From: Ruegeria_C sp040830705 | GTDB taxonomy: Bacteria; Pseudomonadota; Alphaproteobacteria; Rhodobacterales; Rhodobacteraceae | Assembly: GCA_040830705.1 (NCBI GenBank) | Contig: JBFOME010000011.1 | Span: 310,001 to 374,000, forward strand | Direction: 5' to 3' | Length of the DNA: 64,000 bases | Shown here: positions 8,866 to 16,198 of the stretch, piece after piece | Position numbering within the stretch: the stretch's first letter is position 1 | Layout: each line of letters starts with the position of its first letter | Program-made: the position numbers and the translations under genes | The notes under the pieces: generated by a model | Told to the model about the DNA's origin: nothing | What the model saw: the letters and a program-made list of their open reading frames with translations, nothing else | Database searches by the model: none

Positions 8866-9391
8866 TGCTCATGGCCTCCGGTTGTTGCCGGGACAGGTGG
8901 TCTAGGCCGCGCTGGATGCTGTGATAGAGAGTACGGCCTTCCCCGGCATAGTCCTTTTCAAGCTCAACCCCTTCGGATGCCGCAAATCTCACATGCGCCG
9001 CTATACCCTCAAGCGTCTTTGCTGTAGCTGCGTTGACTTCGCGTTCAATCCGCTCCCACAGCAGGTTCAAGGGGCTATCATCCGGGATATCGCCGCCGTA
9101 GCCGTCCAGACCCTTTTTGATGGCCTCGTATTCACGCACCAGTTGGCAAACCGGATCACCAAGTTCAGGGTCGATGGGCATGGGCTTGTTGTTGCGCATG
9201 GCCGTGTGCATTCCCCGTGTGCAGCCCAGAAAGATGAAGTCCAGACTTGCACCGGTGGCCTTGCCGAATTGCAGCACTTCGTCTGTCGGGGCACCTTCCG
9301 CGTCAGTCAGTTTCTCGGGTGCATCAACGTCCAGCATTTCCGCAATCTCTTTCACGCGGCGCTTGGCCGCTTTCATATCAAGCCTGCTCAT
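8858..9391 (-). CDS. Unknown phage-type protein (177 aa)
   Basis: The start MSRLDMKAAKRRVKEIAEML was chosen over longer in-frame starts because it overlaps the upstream gene by 14 bp and the longer form would run through it. The protein is helical and acidic, with two Cys and no membrane segment. No family was recognised. It sits in the middle of the leftward early block and probably shares its promoter at 9881-9994. Confidence 0.65.
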   Translation of the reverse strand: MSRLDMKAAKRRVKEIAEMLDVDAPEKLTDAEGAPTDEVLQFGKATGASLDFIFLGCTRGMHTAMRNNKPMPIDPELGDPVCQLVREYEAIKKGLDGYGGDIPDDSPLNLLWERIEREVNAATAKTLEGIAAHVRFAASEGVELEKDYAGEGRTLYHSIQRGLDHLSRQQPEAMSNG

Positions 9392-9614
9392 TGCCGCCCC
9401 CTTTCTCGGTGGGCTCAAAGCCCGGCTGCATTTCAACGATATCGGTGGCAAGCTGTGCAATCGTCTCAAGCAGTCCGCCATATCCGCTCTTGATAAGGTC
9501 GATGTTGAGCGTGCTATCCGACGCGGCAACGCCGACACGTGCAAGGGCGAGAATGCTAAACGCCTTGTCCAGTGCGTCGCCCTCCCTATCAACTTCGTAA
9601 ACTGGTCCGAGCAT
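9378..9614 (-). CDS. Small unknown protein (78 aa)
   Basis: 78 aa. The middle part (LDKAFSILALARVGVAA and IKSGYGGLLETIAQLATDIV) looks like two amphipathic helices, as in short phage dimerising proteins. No family was recognised. It overlaps the start of the next gene by 14 bp and lies 80 bp downstream of the 61-aa gene. GGAGAA precedes its ATG. Confidence 0.6.
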   Translation of the reverse strand: MLGPVYEVDREGDALDKAFSILALARVGVAASDSTLNIDLIKSGYGGLLETIAQLATDIVEMQPGFEPTEKGGGNEQA

Positions 9615-9694
9615 GTGGGTTCTCCTTTCTCGGGGGGATCAGTGGTATTCGTGAATGGTGTCGTTCGCGGCGATCCGCGACACGGTTGCGAGAC

Positions 9695-9880
9695 TTACTC
9701 GCCGGAATTCTTCGCGTGCGCCGAGGCCATGTGATCCCGCTGGTAGTTCAGCGCGAGGTCCCAGTGCGCCTTGGCGGCTTTGTCGTCACAGCGTAGCGCG
9801 GCCATGTTCGCGAAGAAGGCCTGTGCGCTTGCTGCTTCGCTGTAGTCGGGGCGGTTCAAGATGTGCTGGCGGTCATACAT
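9695..9880 (-). CDS. Small unknown protein (61 aa), first gene of leftward block
   Basis: A 61-aa protein beginning MYDRQHILNRPDYSEAASAQ. It contains a TPR-like helix pair in miniature (AQAFFANMAALRCDDKAAKA then HWDLALNYQRDHMASA). No function is known to me. It is the first gene of the leftward block and lies next to the palindromic divergent region, so it is a candidate for direct control by the HTH protein encoded at 9995. Confidence 0.6.
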   Translation of the reverse strand: MYDRQHILNRPDYSEAASAQAFFANMAALRCDDKAAKAHWDLALNYQRDHMASAHAKNSGE

Positions 9881-9910
9881 GGCGGAAATCCTTACCTTGC
9901 TTGTTACTTC

Positions 9911-9935
9911 CTACATGTTATATGTAGCTAGCTAC
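9911..9935. promoter_or_regulatory. Divergent operator region with overlapping palindromes
   Basis: CTACAT-N5-ATGTAG (9911-9927) runs directly into the perfect 12-mer palindrome GTAGCTAGCTAC (9924-9935). CATG-N4-CATG follows, and a further TAGCTAG lies near 9961. This sits between the leftward small-gene block and the rightward HTH/PemK-like pair, where a phage-type repressor would bind. Confidence 0.7.
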
Positions 9936-9994
9936 CACTTTCATGTCAACATGATTTGAGTAGCTAGTGACATTATTTTTGTAGGTAGGAGCAA

Positions 9995-10246
9995 ATGGAA
10001 CTAACGCAGGAACTATGCAAGGCGGCTCGCGGTCTTAAACAGTGGTCGGTAAAAGAGCTAGCCGACGCATCAGGGCTGTCTGTTGACACACTTCGGAGCT
10101 TTGAGAGCGGGCGAACAAAGCGCCTCAGTGCAGGAAACCAGAGCGTTGCAATGTCTGCTTTCGAGGCCGCAGGAATCGAGTTCATCCCAGAGAACGGCGG
10201 CGGCGCAGGCGTACGCTTCTCAAGTCGGGAGCATGACTCCGCGTGA
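9995..10246 (+). CDS. XRE-family HTH regulator (antitoxin-like)
   Basis: 83 aa. A single HTH of the Cro/C1 type occupies about residues 8-58 (CKAARGLKQWSVKELADASG, then LSVDTLRSFESGR). A short tail ending AGIEFIPENGGGAGVRF is typical of small alphaproteobacterial XRE proteins. Its stop overlaps the GTG start of the PemK-like gene (GTGA), the classic antitoxin-toxin arrangement. It is likely the repressor for the palindromic region upstream; whether it also neutralises the toxin is inference. Confidence 0.82.
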   Translation: MELTQELCKAARGLKQWSVKELADASGLSVDTLRSFESGRTKRLSAGNQSVAMSAFEAAGIEFIPENGGGAGVRFSSREHDSA

Positions 10247-10647
10247 GCATTACCTATCACCCAAAGCGAGGCACAATCGTTCGCGCGAATTTTGACAAAG
10301 GCTTTGTGCGGCCAGAAATGGTCAAGTCGCGCCTATGTGTTGTTATCTCACCCCCCATCAAGGCAAGGCAGGGGCTTTGCACGGTAGTGCCGCTAAGCAC
10401 CACCACGCCCGATCCGGTGATGCCTTATCACTATGAACTTATAATCCCTTTCCAGCTTCCGCAGGGATGGGGGCATAAGCCACGATGGGTAAAGGGCGAT
10501 ATGGTGTGTGCGGTTGGCTGGCACCGCCTTGACCTTCTGTCGCTCGGCAAGGATCTAGCGGGCAAAAGGCAGTATCAGATGAACACGCTTTCGCAAGTGC
10601 ATTTGGAGAAAATTAGCAACTGTGTGCTACGCAGCATTGGCTTGTGA
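10243..10647 (+). CDS. PemK/MazF-like toxin candidate
   Basis: 134 aa from a GTG that overlaps the HTH gene stop. The N-terminus (YHPKRGTIVRANFDKGFVRP, then KSRLCVVISPP) has the PemK/MazF fold pattern: G-x-I-V strand, charged loop, and P-x-VVIS-P strand. Later strands follow with TVVPLSTT. These toxins are ribosome-independent mRNA endonucleases. The C-terminal half is longer than in compact MazF. It could instead be an inactive PemK-like phage protein. The tight coupling to an XRE gene is suggestive but not proof of a toxin-antitoxin pair. Confidence 0.7.
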   Translation: MSITYHPKRGTIVRANFDKGFVRPEMVKSRLCVVISPPIKARQGLCTVVPLSTTTPDPVMPYHYELIIPFQLPQGWGHKPRWVKGDMVCAVGWHRLDLLSLGKDLAGKRQYQMNTLSQVHLEKISNCVLRSIGL

Positions 10648-10775
10648 GTTTGACAGCCTGAACAATCATACTTATTTATGATTTTGTGGCGGCACTGCTT
10701 AGCATCCGCATTAAGACCCTACCAAGGGCCACTGGCCACAGTGACGAAAGCAAGTCGCAGGCCAGTGCTGAATAC

Positions 10776-10795
10776 GGCCCCGCTTCGGCGGGGCC
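10776..10795 (+). terminator. Rho-independent terminator-like hairpin
   Basis: A perfect 8-bp stem GGCCCCGC/GCGGGGCC with a TTCG tetraloop, followed by TTTGCTTT. It lies 129 bp after the PemK-like gene and would end its transcript. Confidence 0.8.
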
Positions 10796-10953
10796 TTTGC
10801 TTTCTGACAGTGCGGAGGTTGCGCCCCGCCTTACTATCCAACTCGACCGGCTGGAACGCACACCCTACGGTGATAGTTCGGATGGACGGGGCGACTTTGC
10901 GCGTCAAACGTATGAATCTGGCCGGAAACGGTTAATTGACGACGCTATCAGAG

Positions 10954-11616
10954 TCAGTAGTCCCCTCGGCATACGTCGATAAAAAAGTTGCCGTCATCTT
11001 CCGCATTCCGTCGTTCAGCGTGAATGCCAAGGGTCAAAAAGGCCTCATGAACCTTGTCCGCAAGCGCTTTCACGGTGCCTTTCCCGCCATGATAGACTTT
11101 CAACCCACGGTCTCTAGGGTCTCGGGTCAGCATGGCCCCATCATGCACAAGGGATTCGATGCCTGCGGCCTTGATGGCATCCGAGATGTCGCAAGCGAAG
11201 TCCGCGCACCAAGCGTCTAAGGGATCAAACAAAACATTAATCTCATTGGGCCGCACGCCCGACTGCCTAATTGCATCCGTTAGCAACGCTTTTTCTTCAC
11301 CGCTCAATCTGCGCTTTTGGGCCTTCTGGTCGAGCGCCTCTTGCAGGTCGGATAACTTGCTCTCAGCAGATATTCGCGCCTCGCGCTCCATGCGGTATGG
11401 AGCAATCGCCAAGCACCAAAGAAATAGAAACAAGAGCGACCCCAGCACCCCGGCAACCCCAATGAGCAAGCCCGGCGTTTCCGCCAACGCCCTATCAGCG
11501 CTTATAAATAACCGAAATGCAGCCAGCGTGATGATAGCGCCCAATATGGACAATAAGACGGTTCGGACCAACTGCCCCTGAAACGCGTCTGCGAAAGCTC
11601 TTCGGATGTACTTCAT
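10954..11616 (-). CDS. Membrane protein with cytoplasmic coiled coil, unknown
   Basis: 220 aa. Two hydrophobic segments (about residues 17-34 and 45-68) form an N-terminal hairpin. A charged, probably coiled-coil stretch (ERE..ISAESKLSDLQEALDQ) and a soluble alpha/beta C-terminal domain (INVLFDPLDAWCADFACDIS onward) follow. I do not recognise the domain. A membrane hairpin joined to a sensory or effector domain on a mobile element resembles cargo with a defence or signalling role; that is inference. It is a single gene with its own promoter. Confidence 0.6.
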   Translation of the reverse strand: MKYIRRAFADAFQGQLVRTVLLSILGAIITLAAFRLFISADRALAETPGLLIGVAGVLGSLLFLFLWCLAIAPYRMEREARISAESKLSDLQEALDQKAQKRRLSGEEKALLTDAIRQSGVRPNEINVLFDPLDAWCADFACDISDAIKAAGIESLVHDGAMLTRDPRDRGLKVYHGGKGTVKALADKVHEAFLTLGIHAERRNAEDDGNFFIDVCRGDY

Positions 11617-11803
11617 CGGCGCAGGCTGCCTGATTCACGGGCCAGAGTGAAGGCCTCGGCTACCCCGATTAGCAAGGTTAGCGGGGTGGACAGCCGTGAC
11701 CGGCTGAGTTTCAGTCAACCTTACAGGTGGTCTCAAGCTTGCGCCATAAACCGCAAATGCCGTTGCCCCATCTATCATTATGTCACGTTCAGTTCGCAGC
11801 AGA

Positions 11804-12265
11804 CTATTTAAGACTCAATTCCTGCTCCTTCGCGGGTCGTTTTCTAAGCTTATCTAGTTCGAGCTTGAGCTTCCCCCTATCCCGGACCCACACAAAAAAC
11901 GACGTAAGGCCGATCCCAATCATCAGGATACAAATTGCAGATGCCAAGGCATCCCAACTATCGCTGACTTGGTTCTTTGCCAAGCTGCTGGTTAGCCGGA
12001 ACAGGTTCTGGGCTAGACCAAAGGCGATACCGATACACGCTAGCGCAACACTCAGGCTCACATTGTTGCCCATGCCAACAAGTGCTTCAAGTTGATCGTC
12101 GCTCACTTCGTGAAAGACCTCGACCGGATTGTAGTGTGTCGAGCGAGCTAACTCAAAGTTGTTACCGAAATATGAGTTGCCGCCAATGCTATCGTTACCA
12201 GAGTTTTCTTGATTATGACCGGGGTCCTCGGAAGTTTGGCCATCCCCCTCTTGTATCTCAACCAT
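11804..12265 (-). CDS. Two-helix membrane protein, unknown
   Basis: 153 aa from MVEIQEGDGQ, whose ATG overlaps the stop of the upstream gene by 8 bp, favouring this start over one 72 bp further upstream. An Asn/Gly/Ser-rich N-terminal region (about 50 residues) precedes two membrane helices (SVALACIGIAFGLAQ and ICILMIGIGLTSFFVWV) and a basic C-terminal coiled coil. No family was recognised. It forms a two-gene operon with the pentapeptide-like gene. Confidence 0.6.
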   Translation of the reverse strand: MVEIQEGDGQTSEDPGHNQENSGNDSIGGNSYFGNNFELARSTHYNPVEVFHEVSDDQLEALVGMGNNVSLSVALACIGIAFGLAQNLFRLTSSLAKNQVSDSWDALASAICILMIGIGLTSFFVWVRDRGKLKLELDKLRKRPAKEQELSLK

Positions 12266-12563
12266 TTGGTCCGGCCTGCGCAATCCCCGGGGTCCCAGTC
12301 TCTGCCGCAATAGCACCTTCCGACAGGCCGAGAGCATTTAGAACAAGGCTTTGTGCGCCAGATTTTGCCAGGGCAGCCAGAAAGTCTACGGTATTCTTCG
12401 CTCCGTTCTCAAAGACCCAATTACATTGAATGAACTCGCAGCCAACCAAGACGGGCGGCCTGCCTCCCCTGTACACCAAATTGCAGTGCTCAAAACGCGT
12501 GTCGCGAAACTCGTTACTGTCAAGGATGATTATGCTGTATTGAAAAGTCTCTTTCTGAGCCAT
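12258..12563 (-). CDS. Pentapeptide-like small protein
   Basis: 101 aa. The first half reads as short parallel-beta repeats (SNEFRDTRFEHCNLVYRGG, VLVGCEFIQCNWVFENGA), similar to pentapeptide-type proteins in which every fifth residue points inward. A helix (TVDFLAALAKSGAQSLVLNA) and a Gly/Ala tail follow. Small proteins of this pattern are widespread but of unknown role. Translation is coupled to the membrane protein downstream, suggesting they act together at the membrane. Confidence 0.6.
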   Translation of the reverse strand: MAQKETFQYSIIILDSNEFRDTRFEHCNLVYRGGRPPVLVGCEFIQCNWVFENGAKNTVDFLAALAKSGAQSLVLNALGLSEGAIAAETGTPGIAQAGPNG

Positions 12564-12931
12564 TTTGTACCTCCGGCAGTTTGCTCAGCCAAGCCATTGC
12601 ATCGCGGATTCGTCAAGTTTGCTTTACTTGTCTCGGCGGCCCCTTCTGACCGCTTTACCAGCCCGCTAGGAATGGTTTCAGTCCGTAGGGGCAACCGTGG
12701 GTACGTGCTCCACACCCTCATCCGAGGCTCTTCACTAGGTCGGGCCTAGGGCTATTCGGTGAACCCCAAAAACAGGTTCTTTCCCGGTCTGGCAAAAACT
12801 CAGTATCGGCCCTTACCCCCCGCTACATCCGCTACATCCGCTACATGGACGACCTTTCAGAATCGTTCGTTTTCAGATATGCAACTTTACAGGTAGGCAC
12901 CCAGCATTGAATTCTACTTTGAGGCTTTGCC
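12564..12931. other. Non-coding stretch with repeat cluster
   Basis: No credible gene in 368 bp; in-frame ORFs here are extensions of shadow frames. A palindromic CCTAGGCCCGACCTAG-like segment occurs near 12735-12750, and three tandem 9-bp units lie at 12821-12846 (listed separately). Confidence 0.5.
12821..12846. repeat. Three tandem CGCTACATC units
   Basis: CGCTACATC is repeated at 12821, 12830 and 12839 (last copy CGCTACATG) in non-coding DNA. The same 9-mer recurs in clusters at 27367-27448 and 28113-28139 inside coding sequence. Presence in a non-coding segment argues that the DNA, not the encoded peptide, is conserved. Confidence 0.75.
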
Positions 12932-13102
12932 ATGACCATTGTCCGAACCCCGACTGAGTACCGTGCCGCACTCCGGGAGATCGAATACCTGTGGGGATAT
13001 GAGCCAGATTCAGACGAAGGCCGCAAGCTGGATGAATACTTGGCGGCAGTAGCGCAGTACGAACGCACCAACGCCACATCGCCTTCGCGGGCTTACGCTT
13101 AG
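12932..13102 (+). CDS. HigA-like antitoxin N-terminal fragment (56 aa)
   Basis: ATG at 12932, stop TAG at 13100; too short for the usual cutoffs but well formed. The peptide (TEYRAALREIEYLWGYEPDS, then DEGRKLDEYLAAVAQYE) matches the N-terminal region of HigA antitoxins, which read like ALxxIExLxxxEPGTPEGDELD. The HTH domain that normally follows is absent: the frame ends after 56 codons, and no HigB toxin gene is adjacent. It may be a free-standing dimerisation domain, an orphan anti-toxin decoy, or a decayed gene. Confidence 0.6.
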   Translation: MTIVRTPTEYRAALREIEYLWGYEPDSDEGRKLDEYLAAVAQYERTNATSPSRAYA

Positions 13103-13186
13103 CGCACTGAGTTTTAGATGCGGACGGATGGGAGCCCCCGCCACTTCTGCTACATGGGCTGCTTGGAGGGGCTGACCGGGTTTGTG

Positions 13187-13519
13187 TCAGGTTGCGCCTG
13201 ACTTTGGCACCATCAGCCTATAAGAACTCTCACCGGGGCGCTCTGGATCGCCCTGCGCAAGCTCTAAGTCAAATGTTTCAAGAAATGGCACCAGAAGCGC
13301 CGGATCGGCAATGTAGAAGGCCGTTGTATCTCTGAGGTCGTGACGTGGCACACAGTCCGCGTTGTGCCCCCACAGGCCCCGCCCTGCGCGTTCATCCATC
13401 CATCTGTAGATTTCCTCGTACTGACGTCCATACCCCTCTACGGGAACCAGCACGCGGACCCGGAGCGGGTAGAACAGTTCGTCGGCAGCTTTCTTGCGGG
13501 AGCGGGATTTGGTGCGCAT
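13187..13519 (-). CDS. Unknown protein (110 aa)
   Basis: 110 aa from MRTKSRSRKKAADELFYPLR; a TTG at 13555 in the same frame would add 12 residues and run closer to the divergent gene. The N-terminus is very basic. The body (RVRVLVPVEGYGRQYEEIYR, DTTAFYIADPALLVPFLETF) has a mixed alpha/beta pattern that I recall from small phage and plasmid proteins of Rhodobacteraceae, without known function. It diverges from the zinc-ribbon-like gene at 13584. Confidence 0.6.
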   Translation of the reverse strand: MRTKSRSRKKAADELFYPLRVRVLVPVEGYGRQYEEIYRWMDERAGRGLWGHNADCVPRHDLRDTTAFYIADPALLVPFLETFDLELAQGDPERPGESSYRLMVPKSGAT

Positions 13520-13583
13520 GGCGGGAAAGCTAGGGGCGATTTTCAGCTTGGGCAAGCTGCAATGTTCGCCTTATGTTCTCATC

Positions 13584-13904
13584 ATGCCTGTCTCTCATCC
13601 GCCAGCCCATCAGTATCCCGGTAAGTGCCGCACTTTGCGGGATGCGGCGGTTGACGGTCAGGTCATTACGCTCAGATGCAACGTGTGTCGTCGCAAGGCC
13701 CATTTCCTCGCCTCAGACCTTTTGGACATCGTTGGTCCCGACTGGCCGATGCATGAGCCGGTCCTGCCCTGTCACAAGCATGGCCGTGAGTATGTGGACA
13801 TGCGGGCACGGCTGCCACGACAGCAAGACTTGGGGAAGCTGCCGGTGCGCCGCCCGGCGAAGCTGATACAGACATGGAAGACTGTAATGCTGGGGGATGG
13901 GTAG
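13584..13904 (+). CDS. Small zinc-ribbon-like protein
   Basis: 106 aa from MPVSHPPAHQYPGKC. A CxxC pair in a strand context (ITLRCNVCRRKAHFLASDLL) and a later Cys-His (LPCHKHGREY) suggest one metal site of ribbon type. Proteins of this pattern are common on roseobacter chromosomes and phages; no function is known to me. The upstream in-frame start at 13494 lies inside the divergent gene and is unlikely. Confidence 0.6.
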   Translation: MPVSHPPAHQYPGKCRTLRDAAVDGQVITLRCNVCRRKAHFLASDLLDIVGPDWPMHEPVLPCHKHGREYVDMRARLPRQQDLGKLPVRRPAKLIQTWKTVMLGDG

Positions 13905-13910
13905 CAGTAC

Positions 13911-14282
13911 TTACTTTGGGAACTTGAAGTCGAACCAAATAGTTTTTTTCTTTACGATTGCATCCATTCTGAAGAACAGTCGCTTCTTTGTGAGCTTGGG
14001 AATGTTTCTTAACGCACTTTCGATATCTTTCCGGATTTCCGGGGGCATTTCATCGCAGTCCTTGAGGGCCGCTGCGACTTGTTTCTCAGCTTTCTTAGCC
14101 GCTTTAATCAGCGTCTTGTGCGCGATTTGCATCGATTTGTTGGTTCCTTTCCTCCCGCTTTTGCGAACCTGTTCCCACTCCTCTTCATCCATGCCCTTAA
14201 ACGAAGTTTTGTACAGTTTTTCGACAACCGACATTAGTCCGGTCAGTGCCTTGCGAACCTCTTTTCGCGGATCACCAGCCAT
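13911..14282 (-). CDS. Small basic protein, unknown
   Basis: 123 aa, Lys-rich, soluble, mostly helical (RKEVRKALTGLMSVVEKLYK, then AHKTLIKAAKKAEKQVAAAL). It ends close to the convergent gene at 13904. GGAGGAA precedes its ATG. I do not recognise a family. The high Lys content could reflect nucleic-acid binding. Confidence 0.6.
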   Translation of the reverse strand: MAGDPRKEVRKALTGLMSVVEKLYKTSFKGMDEEEWEQVRKSGRKGTNKSMQIAHKTLIKAAKKAEKQVAAALKDCDEMPPEIRKDIESALRNIPKLTKKRLFFRMDAIVKKKTIWFDFKFPK

Positions 14283-14499
14283 TTTGCAGTTCCTCCATTA
14301 GCCGGGACGAGCTCATGAACTATAGGCATCTAGTCCTACATCAATCAAACCCTGATAGTTATCGATCCGAAGTGCTTGGCCAGCAAGTGGGTTGCAACGC
14401 TCAGCTTTCTTTATGACGTTGCTTTCGCTCTCTAAAAGCAGCGAAGGTGGCGGCTTGATCGACATGCGCCCTACTCTTAGGCTCCTTGCAGGGGATATC

Positions 14500-15156
14500 A
14501 TGTGCAACCTTTACTCACATACATCCGCGCGTCAGGCGGTGATTGACTTCACCGAGGCCATGACGGCGACGCCTGCGGTCGGAAACATGCCGCCGCAAAC
14601 TGGCATCTATCCCGATTACACCGCCCCTATTGTTCGCAACCACGAAGGCCAGCGCGAACTGGCAATGGGCCGATGGGGCATGCCAAGCCCTGCGTTTGCG
14701 CTGAAGGGCAAGAAAGTGGACCGGGGCGTGACGAATGTCCGCAACACCAAAAGCCCTCATTGGCGGCGCTGGTTGGCTGTGGAGCATCGTTGCGTCGTGC
14801 CATTCACCTCGTTTTCCGAACCTGGGCGAAACTCGGAGGGCAAATCTGAACCGGTCTGGTTTGCGCTCAACGAGGATCGACCACTAGCGTTTTTCGCGGG
14901 TGTCTGGACAAATTGGACCAGCGTGCGGAAGGTCAAAGAAGGCGAGGTGAACGCGGACCTCTACGGCTTCCTGACCACCGAACCCAATGACGTCGTCGGC
15001 GCGATCCACCCAAAAGCCATGCCGGTGATCCTGCAAACACCCGATGAGGTTGCGACGTGGCTGACAGCACCTTGGAGCGAAGCTGGGGCATTGCAACGAG
15101 CGCTGCCCGATGGGGTGCTTGAGATTGTGGCACGAGGCGGTGCACAGGACGACTAA
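14500..15156 (+). CDS. SOS response-associated peptidase (SRAP/YedK family)
   Basis: 218 aa starting MCNLYSHTS, which places the catalytic Cys at position 2 after Met removal, the reason for choosing this start over the ORF beginning at 14392. SRAP proteins crosslink to abasic sites in single-stranded DNA and shield them. Other conserved pieces are TNVRNTKSPHW, VVPFTSFSEPG (active-site Glu) and HPKAMPVIL (active-site His). A ribosome site GCAGGGG precedes it. Mobile elements often carry SRAP genes; with the SOS-type box at 30978 this points to a DNA-damage-linked lifestyle. Confidence 0.9.
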   Translation: MCNLYSHTSARQAVIDFTEAMTATPAVGNMPPQTGIYPDYTAPIVRNHEGQRELAMGRWGMPSPAFALKGKKVDRGVTNVRNTKSPHWRRWLAVEHRCVVPFTSFSEPGRNSEGKSEPVWFALNEDRPLAFFAGVWTNWTSVRKVKEGEVNADLYGFLTTEPNDVVGAIHPKAMPVILQTPDEVATWLTAPWSEAGALQRALPDGVLEIVARGGAQDD

Positions 15157-15276
15157 AGCCGATGCGTTACCTATCTCGGACGCCTGAACAAGACTTAACG
15201 CCCGCTTCGGGGCGCGTTCAGAAGCGATGCACATCTAACTTCTCAAAGCAACCACTTAGGCGAGAAGGAGATACAG

Positions 15277-15486
15277 ATGGCATACGCAGACCCAAGGGCC
15301 AGGAGTGGTTTCTTTTCGCAACTGCTTTCAACTTTGGAAGAAAGAAAGGCCGCTCGTGTCAAGCGAGCCAGGGACAAACGCAAACAGCAGGAAATCTGGC
15401 GCATGTCGGAGCGAGAACTACTCGACCTCGGGTATAGCCAGAGCGACTTAGAGGCAATCCTGCGCTACCACGGTCACGGCAAATGA
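15277..15486 (+). CDS. DUF1127 domain protein
   Basis: 69 aa ending in the DUF1127 signature (RMSERELLDLGYSQSDLEAI), a short Arg-rich helical domain found in small alphaproteobacterial regulators of RNA turnover and phosphate or carbon metabolism. Preceded by GAAGGAG, a strong ribosome site. It is the only DUF1127 gene in the window and lies 49 bp before the candidate structured RNA region. Confidence 0.85.
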   Translation: MAYADPRARSGFFSQLLSTLEERKAARVKRARDKRKQQEIWRMSERELLDLGYSQSDLEAILRYHGHGK

Positions 15487-15504
15487 TCCTCGTTTAATTT
15501 CCCG

Positions 15505-15529
15505 CCAATTCAAACTGAGCGGTCGTTTG
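15505..15529 (+). repeat. 25-bp direct repeat, left copy
   Basis: CCAATTCAAACTGAGCGGTC followed by GTTTG; the copy at 15685-15709 differs at three positions. The two repeats bracket the candidate structured RNA, so the 180-bp unit may be a small inserted or duplicated cassette, or each repeat may be a promoter or regulator site. Confidence 0.75.
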
Positions 15530-15534
15530 ATTTG

Positions 15535-15663
15535 CCCTTACCTTGGGGTAGAGGGCATCTGAAGAAACGGAGAGTATGGGCCGAGGCTGCGTGTAGCAGT
15601 CAGTAGATTCTCGAATCCCCCAACCGACCTTCGACAACTCCGCGTGGCCTCACCAGCCCATGC
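15535..15663. ncRNA. Candidate structured RNA, copy A
   Basis: A 17-nt box CCCTTACCTTGGGGTAG (15535-15551) is followed after 31 nt by GAGGCTGCGTG (15583-15593). That pairs over all 11 positions, using G-U wobbles, with CGCGTGGCCTC (15641-15651). An outer helix GTATGGGC (15574-15581) with GCCCATGC (15656-15663) extends it. TTTTT follows at 15675 on the plus strand. A second element with the same box and spacing lies at 34040-34167. No coding frame explains it. The transcribed strand is unknown. Confidence 0.55.
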
Positions 15664-15684
15664 TATACCTCGCTGTTTTTCCAT

Positions 15685-15709
15685 CCAATTTTACCTGAGC
15701 GGTCGTTTG
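15685..15709 (+). repeat. 25-bp direct repeat, right copy
   Basis: CCAATTTTACCTGAGCGGTC followed by GTTTG, matching 15505-15529 at 22 of 25 positions. It lies 46 bp upstream of the nuclease lipoprotein gene and so may contain or overlap its promoter. Confidence 0.75.
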
Positions 15710-15754
15710 TTAACGCCTTCGTGCCTATGTTAACCCCCTGTTAAGGAGGTACGA

Positions 15755-16141
15755 ATGCGAGTGATATTGCCGTTTCTGCTGCTGGCCGCGTGTAGTGCGG
15801 CTGCCGCTGTCCAGGTGCGTGATGCAGACACTATCGTCTGGGATGGAACACCCGTTAGGTTCCAAGGCGTAGATGCGCCAGAACTCAATACACAAGCTGG
15901 TCAGTCAGCTAAGCGCTGGATGGTGAACTATCTGCACGGTAAGTCAGTTTCCTGCGACCTGACAGGCGAGCGGAACGGGGACCGCTATATCGGGACGTGC
16001 TACGCCGACGGGGAAAACGTCAGTGTTGCCGTCATTGCGGCAGGACATGCTTTGGATTGTGTCCGTTACTCAGGTGGGCGGTATGCCCGGTTTGAAACGC
16101 CTGCTGCTAAGTCTCGGTTGAAGCGGGCGCGGTATTGCTGA
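15755..16141 (+). CDS. Thermonuclease-family (SNase-like) lipoprotein
   Basis: 128 aa. A short lipoprotein signal with lipobox LAAC places Cys13 at the membrane. The SNase-like domain follows directly: DADTIVWDGTPVRFQGVDAPE carries the metal-binding Asp and the catalytic Arg and Glu, and RNGDRYIGTC supplies the second Arg. The family cleaves DNA and RNA with calcium. The domain is compact but complete in its catalytic positions. On a mobile element, a surface nuclease could degrade incoming or competing DNA; that role is inference. AAGGAGGT precedes the ATG. Confidence 0.85.
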   Translation: MRVILPFLLLAACSAAAAVQVRDADTIVWDGTPVRFQGVDAPELNTQAGQSAKRWMVNYLHGKSVSCDLTGERNGDRYIGTCYADGENVSVAVIAAGHALDCVRYSGGRYARFETPAAKSRLKRARYC

Positions 16142-16198
16142 CTGTGTGTTTGATATCGGGCATATTGCAAGCAATAGACCGGTAGAGACGAGGCTTGG

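Noticed and set aside
12351..12749. Plus-strand ORF of 132 aa over the pentapeptide-like gene
   Set aside because: Antisense of a better supported coupled gene; no start signal.
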